From Solimicrobium silvestre (GTDB lineage Bacteria > Pseudomonadota > Gammaproteobacteria > Burkholderiales > Burkholderiaceae_D): a stretch of 64,000 nt of DNA. How positions within the stretch are numbered: the stretch's first letter is position 1; each line of letters begins with the position of its first letter. The notes under the pieces were generated by a model. It was not told where the DNA came from and did not search any database. It saw only the letters and a list, made by a program, of their open reading frames with translations. The stretch lies in contig NZ_PUGF01000019.1 of the NCBI RefSeq assembly GCF_002976435.1, forward strand, positions 33,207 through 97,206. Reading direction: 5' to 3'. Both the position numbers and the translations under genes were made by a program. This document shows, piece after piece, positions 43,398-53,278 of the stretch.

Positions 43398-45374
43398 ATG
43401 AAAATAATCCACTTACCAAGCCTGAAATTAGCGATAGTTCTTGGGGCTGCTATTGGCAGCGTAAATGCCGCTGTATTAACGCCAAGCTCAGCATCAACCT
43501 CATTGCCACTTCATCATTACCTGAGTGTGCATATGTCCCCTAACCAGCAGCTTATTGCCTCAATCGAAGGAGATTCTTCACTCTCCGGCGGAGCTCCGAC
43601 GATACGTGATTTAATCATTCGTAGCGCTGATGGCAAAAATATTAGCACCGTCAAACTTCCCTGTGGACGAGTAAAGCAATGTTGGCCAGAATCACCAGCA
43701 TGGACACCTGACTCCGGCAAAATCAGCTTTGCCTTACGTACACCGGGCAGCCATGCCCGTTCACTTTACCAAGTGAACGCAGACGGCAGCAATTTAAAGA
43801 AACTGTTAGCCTTCAATGGCACCATCAGCGATTTACTTTACAGCCCAACAGGTCAGCTGGCGATGTTAGCCACAGAAAATGCCACTAAAGAATTGGGGGC
43901 GGTTGAAGCCGGTGCGCCGATCACCGGTGATATGGATGCAGCACCACCAGAACAGCGGATTGCAGTGCTGAATAAAAACGAATTGCAATGGGCGTCTCCC
44001 GCCACGATGTTTGTTTATGAATACGATTGGATACCGGATGGCAGTGGTTTTGTAGGAACAGCAGCACAAGGCGACGGTGACAAAAACTGGTGGATTGCCC
44101 AGCTGTATACTTTCCGCGCAGAGCAAGCACAGCTCCTGTATTCGCCAGCCAATCATCAGCAGCAACTTGCTAACCCGGTAGTTTCCCGTGACGGTAAAAG
44201 CGTGGCCTTCATTGCTGGCATCATGAGTGACTTTGGTTCGACCGGCGGCGATATTTATACGATCCCGGTTGCGGGCGGCACAGCGCTGAATGTCACACCC
44301 AAACTTCCCTCTTCAGCTACCTCGATTGCATGGAGTTGCAATGGCAATTTACTAGCCAACGTATTAGCGGGCGATCAAACCCAATTGGTTGACTTCGGCA
44401 ATGGAATTACCACCAACGGCGGAACAGTGTTGTGGCACGGGCAAGAATCGCTGCATGGAGAACAAACCAAACACACCGATACATGCACTTCCGGCATAAC
44501 CGCACAGGTTCATGAATCATTTACTCAAGCACCTGAAATTGCAGTTGGTGAGATCGGCAAATGGCACAATATTACACATGCCAATGAACGGAACATCAGC
44601 TCTTATTCGGTACAAAGTTTAAGCTGGAAAAGCGATAATTTTACGGTACAGGGTTGGTTAATATTGCCCGACAATTTAGCCAGCGGCAAAAAACTTCCCA
44701 TGATCACGATAGTTCATGGCGGCCCGGCAGCGGCAGTTCGTCCTGGATTTATTGAGACAGGCTTAACCCGTTCATTACTTGATAAAGGTTATGCCTTATT
44801 CTTGCCCAACCCACGCGGCAGCTTTGGGCAAGGCGAACAATTCGCTGCCAGCAATGTGCGTGACTTTGGCTACGGCGACCTGCGCGACGTAATGGCTGGT
44901 GTAGATGCTGCCATTGCCGCTGCGCCGATTGACCCGCAGCGCCTTGGCATCATGGGACATAGTTATGGTGGATTTATGACGATGTGGGCAGTAACCCAGA
45001 CTAATCGCTTCAAGGCTGCAGTAGCAGGTGCTGGCATCAGTAACTGGCAGTCTTATTACGGTGAAAACGGTATCGACGAATGGCTGATTCCCTACTTCGG
45101 CGCCTCGGTCTATGACGACCCGGAAGTGTATGCAAAATCGTCGCCGATCAACTTTATCCGCCAAGTGCGCACACCAACGCTGAGTTTGGTCGGTGCAGCT
45201 GATCTTGAGTGCCCTGCACCACAAACCCAAGAATTTGGTCATGCACTAAAAGCGTTGGGGATTCCATCATCCACCATCATCTACCCTGGTGAAGGACATG
45301 CCTTCAGAGAACCCGCAACGTTGGTTGATAGGGAAAAGCGCACCTTGGCATGGTTCGCTCAGTATTTGAAGTGA
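43398..45374 (+). CDS. S9 family prolyl oligopeptidase-type serine peptidase, exported
   Basis: This protein of about 658 residues has a signal peptide (LAIVLGAAIGSVNA), a WD-like beta-propeller region and an alpha/beta hydrolase domain. The nucleophile is Ser522 in GHSYGGFMTMW, the acid is the Asp in GAADLECPAP, and the His is in YPGEGHAFREP. HGGP forms the oxyanion hole region. The profile matches dipeptidyl/acylaminoacyl peptidases acting in the periplasm. An in-frame ATG at 43365 would add 11 residues before the signal peptide; 43398 gives a standard signal. It stands alone, convergent with lepB. Confidence 0.92.
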   Translation: MKIIHLPSLKLAIVLGAAIGSVNAAVLTPSSASTSLPLHHYLSVHMSPNQQLIASIEGDSSLSGGAPTIRDLIIRSADGKNISTVKLPCGRVKQCWPESPAWTPDSGKISFALRTPGSHARSLYQVNADGSNLKKLLAFNGTISDLLYSPTGQLAMLATENATKELGAVEAGAPITGDMDAAPPEQRIAVLNKNELQWASPATMFVYEYDWIPDGSGFVGTAAQGDGDKNWWIAQLYTFRAEQAQLLYSPANHQQQLANPVVSRDGKSVAFIAGIMSDFGSTGGDIYTIPVAGGTALNVTPKLPSSATSIAWSCNGNLLANVLAGDQTQLVDFGNGITTNGGTVLWHGQESLHGEQTKHTDTCTSGITAQVHESFTQAPEIAVGEIGKWHNITHANERNISSYSVQSLSWKSDNFTVQGWLILPDNLASGKKLPMITIVHGGPAAAVRPGFIETGLTRSLLDKGYALFLPNPRGSFGQGEQFAASNVRDFGYGDLRDVMAGVDAAIAAAPIDPQRLGIMGHSYGGFMTMWAVTQTNRFKAAVAGAGISNWQSYYGENGIDEWLIPYFGASVYDDPEVYAKSSPINFIRQVRTPTLSLVGAADLECPAPQTQEFGHALKALGIPSSTIIYPGEGHAFREPATLVDREKRTLAWFAQYLK

Positions 45375-45390
45375 TTTGACTGAAAGAATA

Positions 45391-45425
45391 GCAGGCTGAG
45401 CAAATTAAAACATTGCCCAGCCTGC
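45391..45425. terminator. Terminator-like hairpin between S9 peptidase and lepB
   Basis: GCAGGCTGAGCAA (45391-45403) and TTGCCCAGCCTGC (45413-45425) form a 13-bp stem with one mismatch and a 9-nt loop. It is shared between convergent genes. Confidence 0.68.
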
Positions 45426-45432
45426 CCACAAC

Positions 45433-46104
45433 TTAAACCCCTGATGCGATCCGATTCATACGCGGCAAATAATAATCTCCACTATCTAAAGAAAAAAGCA
45501 CTCGCTTGACTTGCCCGGTAATTAATTCACGTTTCACAAAACCGATGTAGCGCGAATCAGCGCTGTTATCCCGGTTGTCACCCAACATTAAATACTGCCC
45601 TTCCGGTACCACCACAGGGCCGAAAGAACGAATTGCCTGACGTTCTGGCATTTGAATTATTTGATGATTTTTACCCAATAAATTCTCGTTAAAAACCAAT
45701 TGCTGCCCCACATATTCCGGTGTCAGTTCAACCTTCGTTGCCACTGCTTGATAACTCAATGGCTGACCATTAATAATTAATTTATCATCACGCATTTCCA
45801 CCACATCACCCGGCACGGCGACCAAGCGCTTAACTAAACGCACGCCATCGGCAGGAGAAGAAAAGGTAACGATATCGCCACGCACCGGATCCGCATTGTG
45901 CTTCAGGATGACGTCAGAAAATGGTAATTTAACGTCATAAGCCAGACGATCTGCCACAACCCGATCCCCAATCAACAACGTCGGATACATCGAACTGGTC
46001 GGAACCACATACCAATCAGCCACTGCACTACGGAACAACAACATGCCTAACATAAAGGCAATAAAACCCTTATTATTCAAAACCAGTTTTTTAAAATTCA
46101 GCAT
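45433..46104 (-). CDS. lepB: Signal peptidase I (accessory LepB)
   Basis: This 223-residue enzyme has one N-terminal membrane helix (KGFIAFMLGMLLFRSAVA). The catalytic dyad is Ser38 in PTSSMYPTL and Lys92 in VRLVKRLVAVPGD, and the C-terminal box GDNRDNSADSRYIGFV is present. It cleaves signal peptides at the outer face of the inner membrane. Housekeeping lepB genes usually lie next to lepA or rnc. Here it follows a copper oxidase on the same strand, 111 bp downstream, so it is probably an extra copy. The short length and single anchor fit the minimal type. AGGAG precedes the ATG. Confidence 0.92.
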   Translation of the reverse strand: MLNFKKLVLNNKGFIAFMLGMLLFRSAVADWYVVPTSSMYPTLLIGDRVVADRLAYDVKLPFSDVILKHNADPVRGDIVTFSSPADGVRLVKRLVAVPGDVVEMRDDKLIINGQPLSYQAVATKVELTPEYVGQQLVFNENLLGKNHQIIQMPERQAIRSFGPVVVPEGQYLMLGDNRDNSADSRYIGFVKRELITGQVKRVLFSLDSGDYYLPRMNRIASGV

Positions 46105-46215
46105 GAAAACTCCAAAGGAGAGAGATAAGAACGGAATAGGAATAAAACGCTACTAAGATTCCACTCCACAACATTTAGTTCCATTACAGACATATTATTT
46201 AAGTATGGTTCCTTG

Positions 46216-47631
46216 TTAATGCTGACTATGACCGGTCGGTTTTCGGATTTGCACTTCAACGGCTTGCGGCTGCGCCAATGGCATCAACTCACCACCAGCC
46301 TGCTTAGAACGAATTGCATCCGGCTGACTGCCCTGCCACTCTTGCGCCACGCTGCCAGTTGGATGTTGGTACCAGCCGGGGTCTTTATAATCGCCTGTTT
46401 TTTGGTTTTTACGCACTTTTAAAACACTAAACATTCCGCCCATATCTACGCTGCCAAAAGGGCCAACACCGCTCATCATGGGCAGCGTATTTTCTGGTAA
46501 AGGCATAGCCATGCTGCTCATTCCTGCCATGCCGCTCTCCCCCATGCTCATATAGTCAGGAATTAAGTCGCTAATTTTTTTGGCGATATCGGCCTGTTCA
46601 ACGCCGATCATATTTGCCGTATTGTGGCCCATCGCATTCATGGTGTGATGCGCTTTGTGGCAATGAAAAGCCCAGTCACCCTCGACATCTGCAATAAATT
46701 CAATCTGTCGCATTTGGCCAACTGCTACGTCGGTGGTCACTTCCGGCCAGCGCGCTGAACGTGGCACGGGCCCACCATCGGTACCCGTCACCTGAAATTC
46801 GTGACCATGTATATGAATCGGGTGATTGGTCATGGTTAAATTGCCGACCCGTATCCGCACTTTGTCATTTTTGCGCACGACCAAAGGATCAATACCCGGA
46901 AACACCCGGCTGTTCCAGCTCCACAAATTAAAATCCAGCATGGTAGATACTTTCGGCGTATAGGCTCCGGGTTCAATATCGTAGGCGTTTAATAAAAATA
47001 TAAAATCGCGATCGACTTCTTCAATCTGCGGATGGCGGCCTTTAGGGTGAGTGACCCAAGAACCCATTAACCCCATCGCCATTTGCGACATTTCATCGGC
47101 ATGCGGGTGATACATAAACGTGCCGGGGCGACGCGCAATAAATTCATAGACCATCGTTTTACCGGGTTGAATAGGCGCTTGAGTCAAACCGGATACGCCA
47201 TCCATACCGTTCGGCAAACGCTGTCCATGCCAATGCACGCTGGTATGTTCAGGTAATTTGTTAGTCACAAAAATACGTACCCGATCCCCTTCAACAACTT
47301 CTATCGTAGGGCCGGGCGACTGGCCGTTATAACCCCATAAATGCGCCGTTAACCCGGGTGCCATTTCACGCAACACAGGTTCCGTTACTAAATGGAATTC
47401 TTTAACACCTTGATTCATTCGCCATGGCAGCGTCCAGCCATTTAGCGTCACCACCGGGTTATACGGACGACCGTTATTGGGCACTAGCGGCGGCATCGTG
47501 TCCGGTTTGGTTTGAGTAATAAGTTCAGGCAAAGTCGCCATAGCTACTTTGCTTACCGATGCAGCACTTAGCGCCGCGGCGATGGTTCCAAATCGACCAA
47601 AACCACTTAAAAAATTTCTTCTGGAATTCAT
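46216..47631 (-). CDS. Multicopper oxidase, Tat-exported, copper-resistance type
   Basis: This 471-residue protein has a twin-arginine signal (SRRNFLSGFG...ATA region to about residue 32). Copper ligands are complete: HWHG (133-136), HPH (175-177), HPIHIHGHEF and the HCHKAHHTM block holding the type 1 Cys. A Met-rich stretch follows the last ligands (SMGESGMAGMSSMAMP), as in cuprous oxidases such as CueO that convert Cu(I) to Cu(II) in the periplasm. Its start lies 10 bp after the TolC-like gene, so they are co-transcribed with the His/Cys-rich protein gene. The domain order is that of a two- to three-domain laccase-like oxidase. Confidence 0.93.
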   Translation of the reverse strand: MNSRRNFLSGFGRFGTIAAALSAASVSKVAMATLPELITQTKPDTMPPLVPNNGRPYNPVVTLNGWTLPWRMNQGVKEFHLVTEPVLREMAPGLTAHLWGYNGQSPGPTIEVVEGDRVRIFVTNKLPEHTSVHWHGQRLPNGMDGVSGLTQAPIQPGKTMVYEFIARRPGTFMYHPHADEMSQMAMGLMGSWVTHPKGRHPQIEEVDRDFIFLLNAYDIEPGAYTPKVSTMLDFNLWSWNSRVFPGIDPLVVRKNDKVRIRVGNLTMTNHPIHIHGHEFQVTGTDGGPVPRSARWPEVTTDVAVGQMRQIEFIADVEGDWAFHCHKAHHTMNAMGHNTANMIGVEQADIAKKISDLIPDYMSMGESGMAGMSSMAMPLPENTLPMMSGVGPFGSVDMGGMFSVLKVRKNQKTGDYKDPGWYQHPTGSVAQEWQGSQPDAIRSKQAGGELMPLAQPQAVEVQIRKPTGHSQH

Positions 47632-47641
47632 ATCACGCCTT

Positions 47642-48997
47642 TTATTGATTAGGTTTGCCGTTTAAGCTCATGTCCAAATCCGCTGCTGCCAGCCAAAAAT
47701 CGCGGGTAGCTTCAATGGCGCTATTAACACTGGAAATCTGCGCACGCGCATCAGCTAGCAGTTCAAAAACGTCGATTAACATGCCGTTGTAGCGCAACTG
47801 ATTTTGTTCCGAAATACGTTTGTTCCGCGGTACGATTTCATCACGATAGCGTTTAGCGATCTCAAAGCTTGCGCGATATACCTGATACGCCTCACGCACT
47901 TCAGACCGGGCAGTAATAGCAATCGCTGCGGTACGATTAAGAGCTTGCATATATTGCGCTTCAGCTTTGGCTACTTTGGCGTCACCACTATCAAAGATCG
48001 GTAACTCCAGGCTTACTACATAACCACGCTGTACTGGCTCAGCGGTAAAAGTATTACGCTCTGCGCCCACGTTCAGCACATTAATGAAGCGCGTGGCTTT
48101 ATTTAAGCCGAGGTTGTCAGCCAATTGCTTAGTTTCCAGACGAGCTATTTGAATGTCTATGCGTTGTGACATGGCGACTTGTTCCAGACTGGCAGATTCA
48201 TCCATAGATGCAGGTAACTCGGCCAATTTGTGCGGCAGTATAAAAGTCGCAGCAGAATTTGCTAACCCCAGCAAACGAGTGAGCTTTTCTTTGGCACGGA
48301 TTTGCGCTTGCTCTGCGCGCGCCAGCGTTAATTGCGCATCAGTATAAAAACCTTGTTCGCGGGCTTGTTGCAGCTGATTAAAATTACCGACCTGTTGCAT
48401 ACGGTGCCCTAACTCTGATCCGGCATCAGCCAATTTTTGTACTTGCTGCGCGTACTCAACAGTTTGATTTGCCGCTACCGCCATGTAATAACTTTTACGC
48501 GTCTCATTAGCTAAGCGCAGCATTTGCAATGCAACCTCCTGCTTGGTTTGCTCAAACCGATGCTGTTCCATTTGCCGGGTGTAAGGTTGCGTCAACAAAT
48601 GCATCAGATTAAAAGTAAGGCCGCGGTCAACTTCAATCGCGCCTCCTTGTGCTAAGCGCCCCACCGTCAACCCCGGATTTTGCATGCGTCCAGCCTGTAC
48701 AAAATCTGCCTCAGCAATTCCTAGCTGATAAAAGTTTGCCTGCAACTCTTTGTTATTGAGCAAAGCGATTTGCACTACATCGTCAACGCTCAACGACTCG
48801 GCCAATAATTGACTCACTTTTTCCTGCGCCATCTGACTTTCGTTGTCAGTGCGTTGCCACGTTACTTGTTTACGTAATTCACCTTGGGCCAAGTGCGCAA
48901 TATCAGAAAAACCGCTATCGGTACTAAAGGTAGAGCAAGCGCTCAGCAGCATAGCGCTACTGGCAAGTACCAGTCGCGCTGAAAATAATTTCTTCAT
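47642..48997 (-). CDS. TolC/CusC-like outer membrane lipoprotein
   Basis: This 451-residue protein begins MKKLFSARLVLASSAMLLSAC with a lipobox Cys at 21. The rest is the long helical repeat of outer-membrane efflux proteins (VDDVVQIALLNNKELQANFYQLGIAEAD, about 75-102; RSEVREAYQVYRASFEIAKRYR). GAGAG is well placed for the ATG at 48997, whereas 49018 has none. Such channels normally work with an RND or MFS pump, but no pump or adaptor is adjacent. The multicopper oxidase gene follows immediately, a pairing known in periplasmic copper resistance. It may serve a pump encoded elsewhere. Confidence 0.9.
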   Translation of the reverse strand: MKKLFSARLVLASSAMLLSACSTFSTDSGFSDIAHLAQGELRKQVTWQRTDNESQMAQEKVSQLLAESLSVDDVVQIALLNNKELQANFYQLGIAEADFVQAGRMQNPGLTVGRLAQGGAIEVDRGLTFNLMHLLTQPYTRQMEQHRFEQTKQEVALQMLRLANETRKSYYMAVAANQTVEYAQQVQKLADAGSELGHRMQQVGNFNQLQQAREQGFYTDAQLTLARAEQAQIRAKEKLTRLLGLANSAATFILPHKLAELPASMDESASLEQVAMSQRIDIQIARLETKQLADNLGLNKATRFINVLNVGAERNTFTAEPVQRGYVVSLELPIFDSGDAKVAKAEAQYMQALNRTAAIAITARSEVREAYQVYRASFEIAKRYRDEIVPRNKRISEQNQLRYNGMLIDVFELLADARAQISSVNSAIEATRDFWLAAADLDMSLNGKPNQ

Positions 48998-49099
48998 AAA
49001 ATCTCTCATTAAATGCATTGCACTCGCATGAATGCAACAACATAGGCAAGGCGTTTACCGCGAAGCGAGCAAACGATGCATAACGACTACCGAGATAAA

Positions 49100-49471
49100 T
49101 TAGGCTTTAGGGGGACGTTCAGGTGCAGCGCTGATATGGCTGGGTTGAAAAGATAAAATCGAATCGATTTTATCTGAGGAGGGATTAAAAATAGTGGCGG
49201 ATGGAACAGCCATGATAGGCAGCGCGGCAAAATGACAGGAAACGCAAGAGCTGCAGGTACTGCATTGGCTTTTACTCAGATGCCCTAAAGAGCGACTTAC
49301 ATCAAGTGATTTTTGGCACCCGTCATGCTGATGGCGCTCATGCTGCTCTGCCATTGCGTGCTGATGTTGATGCTGATTCGTGCAACACGTCATGGCCGTT
49401 GCCGCCATGCCTTGTAAAGGATTCGCGATCATTATCATGCACAGCAGGAAGAGTCTGGCCAGCTTTTTCAT
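49100..49471 (-). CDS. Small His/Cys-rich periplasmic protein
   Basis: This 123-residue protein has a signal peptide (LLCMIMIANPLQGMAA). A histidine-rich stretch follows (NQHQHQHAMAEQHERHQHDG, about 32-51) and then a cysteine cluster CSTCSSCVSC near residue 70-80. Both fit soft-metal binding. It is the first gene of the run that continues with the TolC-like protein and multicopper oxidase, which suggests a copper-binding or copper-sensing role in the periplasm. The family is not named here. A -10-like TATAAT (49484-49479) lies only 7 bp before the ATG, but no matching -35 was seen. Confidence 0.78.
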   Translation of the reverse strand: MKKLARLFLLCMIMIANPLQGMAATAMTCCTNQHQHQHAMAEQHERHQHDGCQKSLDVSRSLGHLSKSQCSTCSSCVSCHFAALPIMAVPSATIFNPSSDKIDSILSFQPSHISAAPERPPKA

Positions 49472-49589
49472 AGTGGAGATTATAACTGAGAATATTTTAA
49501 AAATATGAGTAGCACTTTAGCAGCTAATTTTTTCAGTATTTCTTTGTCTAGATAATTATCTGCCAATAATAAGCAAGCAAATGTAGTGC

Positions 49590-49618
49590 TTGAAAATGAT
49601 AGCGATCTATATCATAAT
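49590..49618 (+). promoter_or_regulatory. Promoter with embedded operator for the small module
   Basis: TTGAAA (49590-49595) and CATAAT (49613-49618) are 17 bp apart. The spacer region carries the dyad ATGATAGCGATCTATATCAT (49596-49615), whose outer six bases on each side are perfectly inverted around a GATC centre. A second palindrome, AGATAATTATCT, lies upstream at 49550-49561. A protein bound at the dyad would block the promoter. Confidence 0.72.
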
Positions 49619-49634
49619 TGATCAAGGAAAATTT

Positions 49635-49810
49635 ATGATTAATTTTTCACCCAATTACAAAAAACCTTTTATCACGTCTCGTTGGAAGAAAGCGCAGCCT
49701 CACAGAACATTCCAGATTTTCTGTTCATAGATTTTTATAAAATTGGAACACACGAAAATTTTTACGACGACTTAAAAACTTACTTAAGAGCAAATGAATG
49801 GTACAAATGA
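49635..49810 (+). pseudogene. Small frame-disrupted gene ahead of the HTH gene
   Basis: AAGGA and ATG (49635) start a reading MINFSPNYKK that stops at 49728 in frame. From a run of six A (49655-49660 region) the -1 frame reads TFYHVSLEESAASQNIPDFL and continues FIDFYKIGTHENFYDDLKTYLRANEWYK to TGA 49808-49810. Joined, this gives 58 residues. The two pieces fit one small gene with a single-base change in the A run, by mutation, sequencing error or programmed slippage. Otherwise translation could start at TTG 49682 (42 residues). The stop overlaps the next gene, so coupling is expected. The product is not recognised. Confidence 0.55.
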
Positions 49811-50124
49811 CCTTAACCGCCGAAACCTTATTTACCAGTTTGCAGCATATGCCTTCCAGTGAACGCGAAAGATTTTTCGCACTTATTTCGAGAAAGGCAT
49901 TCGCAGAAAATGACAATCTCAGCCATGAGGAATTATTTGGTCATTTGCAGGAAACAGAATTTACCGCAACGGAAGCCGCCGCATATTTAGACATGTCAAT
50001 AGCGACTTTTCGTCGCTATTGCAAGCAAGAAAAAATTACTGCTTCGTCTGTCGTTGGAACTTCGCATCTATATTCTTTAGCAGCGTTGCGTGAGTTTAAA
50101 AATGCTTTAAAAATTATTAAATAA
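49798..50124 (+). CDS. Small helix-turn-helix DNA-binding protein, antitoxin-like
   Basis: This 108-residue protein has an acidic helical N-terminus (ERERFFALISRKAFAEND, HEELFGHLQE) and a C-terminal excisionase/MerR-like helix-turn-helix: EFTATEAAAYLDMSIATFRRYCKQEKI, then a short wing HLYSLAALREF. AAGAG is spaced for ATG 49798; the next ATG (49807) overlaps the stop of the preceding small reading frame in ATGA fashion. With an operator-bearing promoter upstream this looks like the regulator/antitoxin half of a two-gene module. It ends in a terminator shared with gap. The family is not certain. Confidence 0.75.
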   Translation: MVQMTLTAETLFTSLQHMPSSERERFFALISRKAFAENDNLSHEELFGHLQETEFTATEAAAYLDMSIATFRRYCKQEKITASSVVGTSHLYSLAALREFKNALKIIK

Positions 50125-50137
50125 AACACTCACACAT

Positions 50138-50178
50138 AAAAAATCCCCTCCGCTCAATTCAGCCGAAGGGGATTTTTT
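50138..50178. terminator. Bidirectional terminator between HTH gene and gap
   Basis: AAAAAATCCCCT (50138-50149) and AGGGGATTTTTT (50167-50178) form a perfect 12-bp stem with A and T runs at both ends. The interior also has short complementarity. It serves the HTH gene and the leftward gap gene. Confidence 0.92.
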
Positions 50179-50194
50179 CTAACAAACCACCAAA

Positions 50195-51208
50195 TTACTT
50201 AGCGTTCATCAATGCAACAGTGGTATCCAACATGCGGTTAGAGAAACCCCATTCGTTGTCATACCATGAAGATACTTTCACCAGGTTGCCGGACACTTTA
50301 GTCAGTGTTTCGTCAAACGTGGATGATGCTGGATTGTGGTTGAAATCAACTGACACCAACGGTGCCGTGTTGTAATCCAAAATACCTTTTAACGCTGCGC
50401 TTTCAGACGCAGTTTTCATGATTTGATTGATTTCTTCAACCGTCGTTGGACGCTTGGAGATGAATGTCAAATCAACTATAGAAACGTTAATGGTTGGAAC
50501 GCGGATCGCGTAGCCGTCCAATTTACCGTTCAATTCCGGCAATACCAAACCAACTGCAGCAGCTGCACCGGTTTTAGCTGGAATCATTGATTGAGTAGCT
50601 GAACGGGCGCGACGCAGGTCTTCGTGCATTACGTCGGTCAGTACTTGATCATTAGTGTAGGAGTGAATCGTGGTCATCAAACCGGATTCAATTCCCACTG
50701 CATCATTCAATGATTTAGCTAATGGCGCTAAACAGTTAGTGGTGCATGACGCGTTAGAAATAACGGTGTCGGTGGACTTTAATACTTCGTGGTTTACGCC
50801 GAAAACTACAGTCGCATCAACGTCTTTTCCGCCTGGCGCGGAGATGATGACTTTCTTAGCGCCGCCAACTAAGTGGGCAGATGCTTTTTCTTTAGTCGTG
50901 AAGAAACCAGTACATTCCAAAACGACATCAACACCAACTTCACCCCAAGGCAAATTGGCTGGATTACGTTCAGCAAAAACACGGATTTTGTCGCCGTTGA
51001 CAATCATGTAATCGCCGTCAACAGTTACTGTGCCTGGGAATTTACCATGCGCTGTATCGTATTGAGTCAGATGTGCATTCGATGCTGGTGCACCTAAATC
51101 GTTAATCGCCACGATTTGAATATCGTGCTTTTTACCGCCTTCATAATGGGCACGCAGGATGTTACGGCCGATACGGCCATAGCCGTTAATTGCAACGCGA
51201 ATAGTCAT
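50195..51208 (-). CDS. gap: Glyceraldehyde-3-phosphate dehydrogenase
   Basis: This 337-residue enzyme has the NAD-binding start [14 protein letters not shown] and the active-site Cys in [15 protein letters not shown] near residue 155. It also has IHSYTNDQ and the phosphate-site motif [16 protein letters not shown]. The C-terminal part ends with [13 protein letters not shown]. It is a classical type I GAPDH of glycolysis and the Calvin cycle. It begins 36 bp after tkt on the same strand, so tkt-gap are transcribed together. A strong bidirectional terminator follows. Confidence 0.97.
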   Translation of the reverse strand: MTIRVAINGYGRIGRNILRAHYEGGKKHDIQIVAINDLGAPASNAHLTQYDTAHGKFPGTVTVDGDYMIVNGDKIRVFAERNPANLPWGEVGVDVVLECTGFFTTKEKASAHLVGGAKKVIISAPGGKDVDATVVFGVNHEVLKSTDTVISNASCTTNCLAPLAKSLNDAVGIESGLMTTIHSYTNDQVLTDVMHEDLRRARSATQSMIPAKTGAAAAVGLVLPELNGKLDGYAIRVPTINVSIVDLTFISKRPTTVEEINQIMKTASESAALKGILDYNTAPLVSVDFNHNPASSTFDETLTKVSGNLVKVSSWYDNEWGFSNRMLDTTVALMNAK

Positions 51209-51244
51209 ACTTACACTCCAAAGAAAAAAACGAAATTAAAATTA

Positions 51245-53251
51245 TTAGGACAATACTGAATTAACTTTTGCTACAACATTTTCGACAGTAAAGCCAAAAT
51301 GCTTGAACAACACGCCAGCCGGAGCAGACTCACCAAAAGTGTCGATGCCCACAACCGCGCCTTCTAAACCTACATATTTATACCAAAAATCGGTAACGCC
51401 AGCTTCAATCGCTACGCGTGGCAAACCTTTTGGTAACACGCTAGCTTTGTATGCTGCATCTTGACGATCAAATACGTCAGTTGATGGCATAGAAACTACT
51501 CGTGCAACAATACCTTTAGTCGCTAATTCTGCTGCTGATTTCACAGCCAATTCAATTTCTGAACCGGTCGCAATTAATATTACCTGCGCATTAGCCGGGT
51601 CTTGCAACACATAAGCACCACGCGCAATATTAGCGATCTGTTCATCAGTACGTGCCTGGAACGGCAAGTTTTGACGAGAGAAAATCAGTGTCGACGGGCC
51701 ATTTTTACGTGCTACAGCCTGCTTCCACGCAACAGCAGATTCTACGGTGTCACATGGACGCCAGTTATCCAGATTAGGGATTAAACGCAAGCTGGAAACA
51801 TGTTCCACTGATTGGTGCGTTGGGCCGTCTTCGCCCAAGCCGATTGAGTCATGCGTGAATACAAATAGAGTACGAATTTGCATCAACGCTGCCATGCGGA
51901 TCGCGTTGCGACTGTAATCGGAGAACGTCAGGAAAGTAGCTCCGAACGGTAAATAGCCGCCATGCAAAGCAATACCATTCATGATCGCGCTCATACCGAA
52001 TTCACGCACACCGTAGTTAATATGGTTACCGGCTTGATTGTGGCGCACAGCTACGCATTCTTTCCAGTTGGTCAGGTTCGAACCGGTTAAATCGGCTGAA
52101 CCGCCCAGGAATTCAGGCATAGCCGGAGCTAATGCTTGAATCGCATTTTGGCTGGCTTTGCGGGTGGCGATGGTTTCTTGTTTTTCAGTGCATTGCTTGA
52201 TATACGCATCAGCTACTGCATTGAAGTTGCCTGGTAATTCACCGTTCATGCGGCGCACCAATTCAGCGGCTTGCTGCGGATGTGCTGCTGAGTAGCCAGC
52301 AAATAATGTATTCCAGTCTTGTTCACGCTTGGCACCAGCAGTTTTTGCGTCCCAGGCGCTATATACGTCAGCAGGGATTTCAAACGGAGCATACGGCCAG
52401 TCGATAGCAACGCGCACAGCGGCGATTTCTTTGTCGCCTAATGCAGCTCCGTGCACATTGTGCGTGCCAGCCATGTTTGGCGAACCTTGGCCGATGATGG
52501 TTTTGCAGCAGATCATGGTCGGTTTGTCGGATGCTTTAGCTGCCGTAATAGCTGCTGCAACAGCCGCTGCGTCGTGGCCGTTTACCGCAGGAATCACGTT
52601 CCAGCCGTAAGCTTCAAAGCGTTTTGGTGTGTCATCTGCGAACCAGCCTTCTACATGGCCGTCGATTGAAATACCGTTGTCGTCGTACAGTGCGATCAAT
52701 TTATTCAAGCCCAACGTACCGGCCAGCGAACACACTTCGTGCGAAATGCCTTCCATTAAACAACCGTCGCCCAACAAGACATAGGTGTAATGATCTACTA
52801 CCGGCATGCCAGCCTGGTTGAATTCGGCTGCCAATAATTTTTCAGACAATGCCATACCAACCGCATTGCTAATCCCCTGCCCTAATGGGCCGGTGGTAGT
52901 TTCAATGCCGGGAGTAATGTGGACCTCAGGATGTCCTGGCGTTTTGGAGTGCAATTGACGGAAATTTTTCAATTCCGACATCGGCAAATCATAACCAGTC
53001 AGGTGCAGCAAAGCGTAATGCAACATCGAACCATGACCATTTGAAATCACAAAACGGTCGCGGTTAATCCAATGCGGATTTGCCGGGTTGTGACTGTAAT
53101 GCTGCGACCACAAAGCAACGGCGATTTCTGCCATGCCCATCGGCATACCGGGATGTCCGGAATTAGCTTGTTGAACAGCATCCATAGCCAAAGCGCGAAT
53201 CGCGTTAGCCATTTTGGTCGTGACAGATAATGGAGGGAGCATAGTAGTCAT
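51245..53251 (-). CDS. tkt: Transketolase
   Basis: This 668-residue thiamine diphosphate enzyme has the family hallmarks: [22 protein letters not shown] at the start, the TPP motif [27 protein letters not shown], and [18 protein letters not shown] for the active-site His region. It transfers C2 ketol units in the pentose phosphate pathway. The chosen ATG at 53251 avoids a GTG-started extension of nine residues rich in Phe/His without homology. It is first in a tkt-gap operon. A TAGAAT box lies on the minus strand at 53320-53315 upstream. Confidence 0.97.
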   Translation of the reverse strand: MTTMLPPLSVTTKMANAIRALAMDAVQQANSGHPGMPMGMAEIAVALWSQHYSHNPANPHWINRDRFVISNGHGSMLHYALLHLTGYDLPMSELKNFRQLHSKTPGHPEVHITPGIETTTGPLGQGISNAVGMALSEKLLAAEFNQAGMPVVDHYTYVLLGDGCLMEGISHEVCSLAGTLGLNKLIALYDDNGISIDGHVEGWFADDTPKRFEAYGWNVIPAVNGHDAAAVAAAITAAKASDKPTMICCKTIIGQGSPNMAGTHNVHGAALGDKEIAAVRVAIDWPYAPFEIPADVYSAWDAKTAGAKREQDWNTLFAGYSAAHPQQAAELVRRMNGELPGNFNAVADAYIKQCTEKQETIATRKASQNAIQALAPAMPEFLGGSADLTGSNLTNWKECVAVRHNQAGNHINYGVREFGMSAIMNGIALHGGYLPFGATFLTFSDYSRNAIRMAALMQIRTLFVFTHDSIGLGEDGPTHQSVEHVSSLRLIPNLDNWRPCDTVESAVAWKQAVARKNGPSTLIFSRQNLPFQARTDEQIANIARGAYVLQDPANAQVILIATGSEIELAVKSAAELATKGIVARVVSMPSTDVFDRQDAAYKASVLPKGLPRVAIEAGVTDFWYKYVGLEGAVVGIDTFGESAPAGVLFKHFGFTVENVVAKVNSVLS

Positions 53252-53278
53252 GGTTTTATTGAAATGGAAAAAGTGCAC

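Noticed and set aside
49472..49510. Possible leaderless promoter for the His/Cys-rich gene
   Set aside because: The -10 TATAAT is good, but no -35 at any sensible spacing was found, nor a MerR-type dyad.
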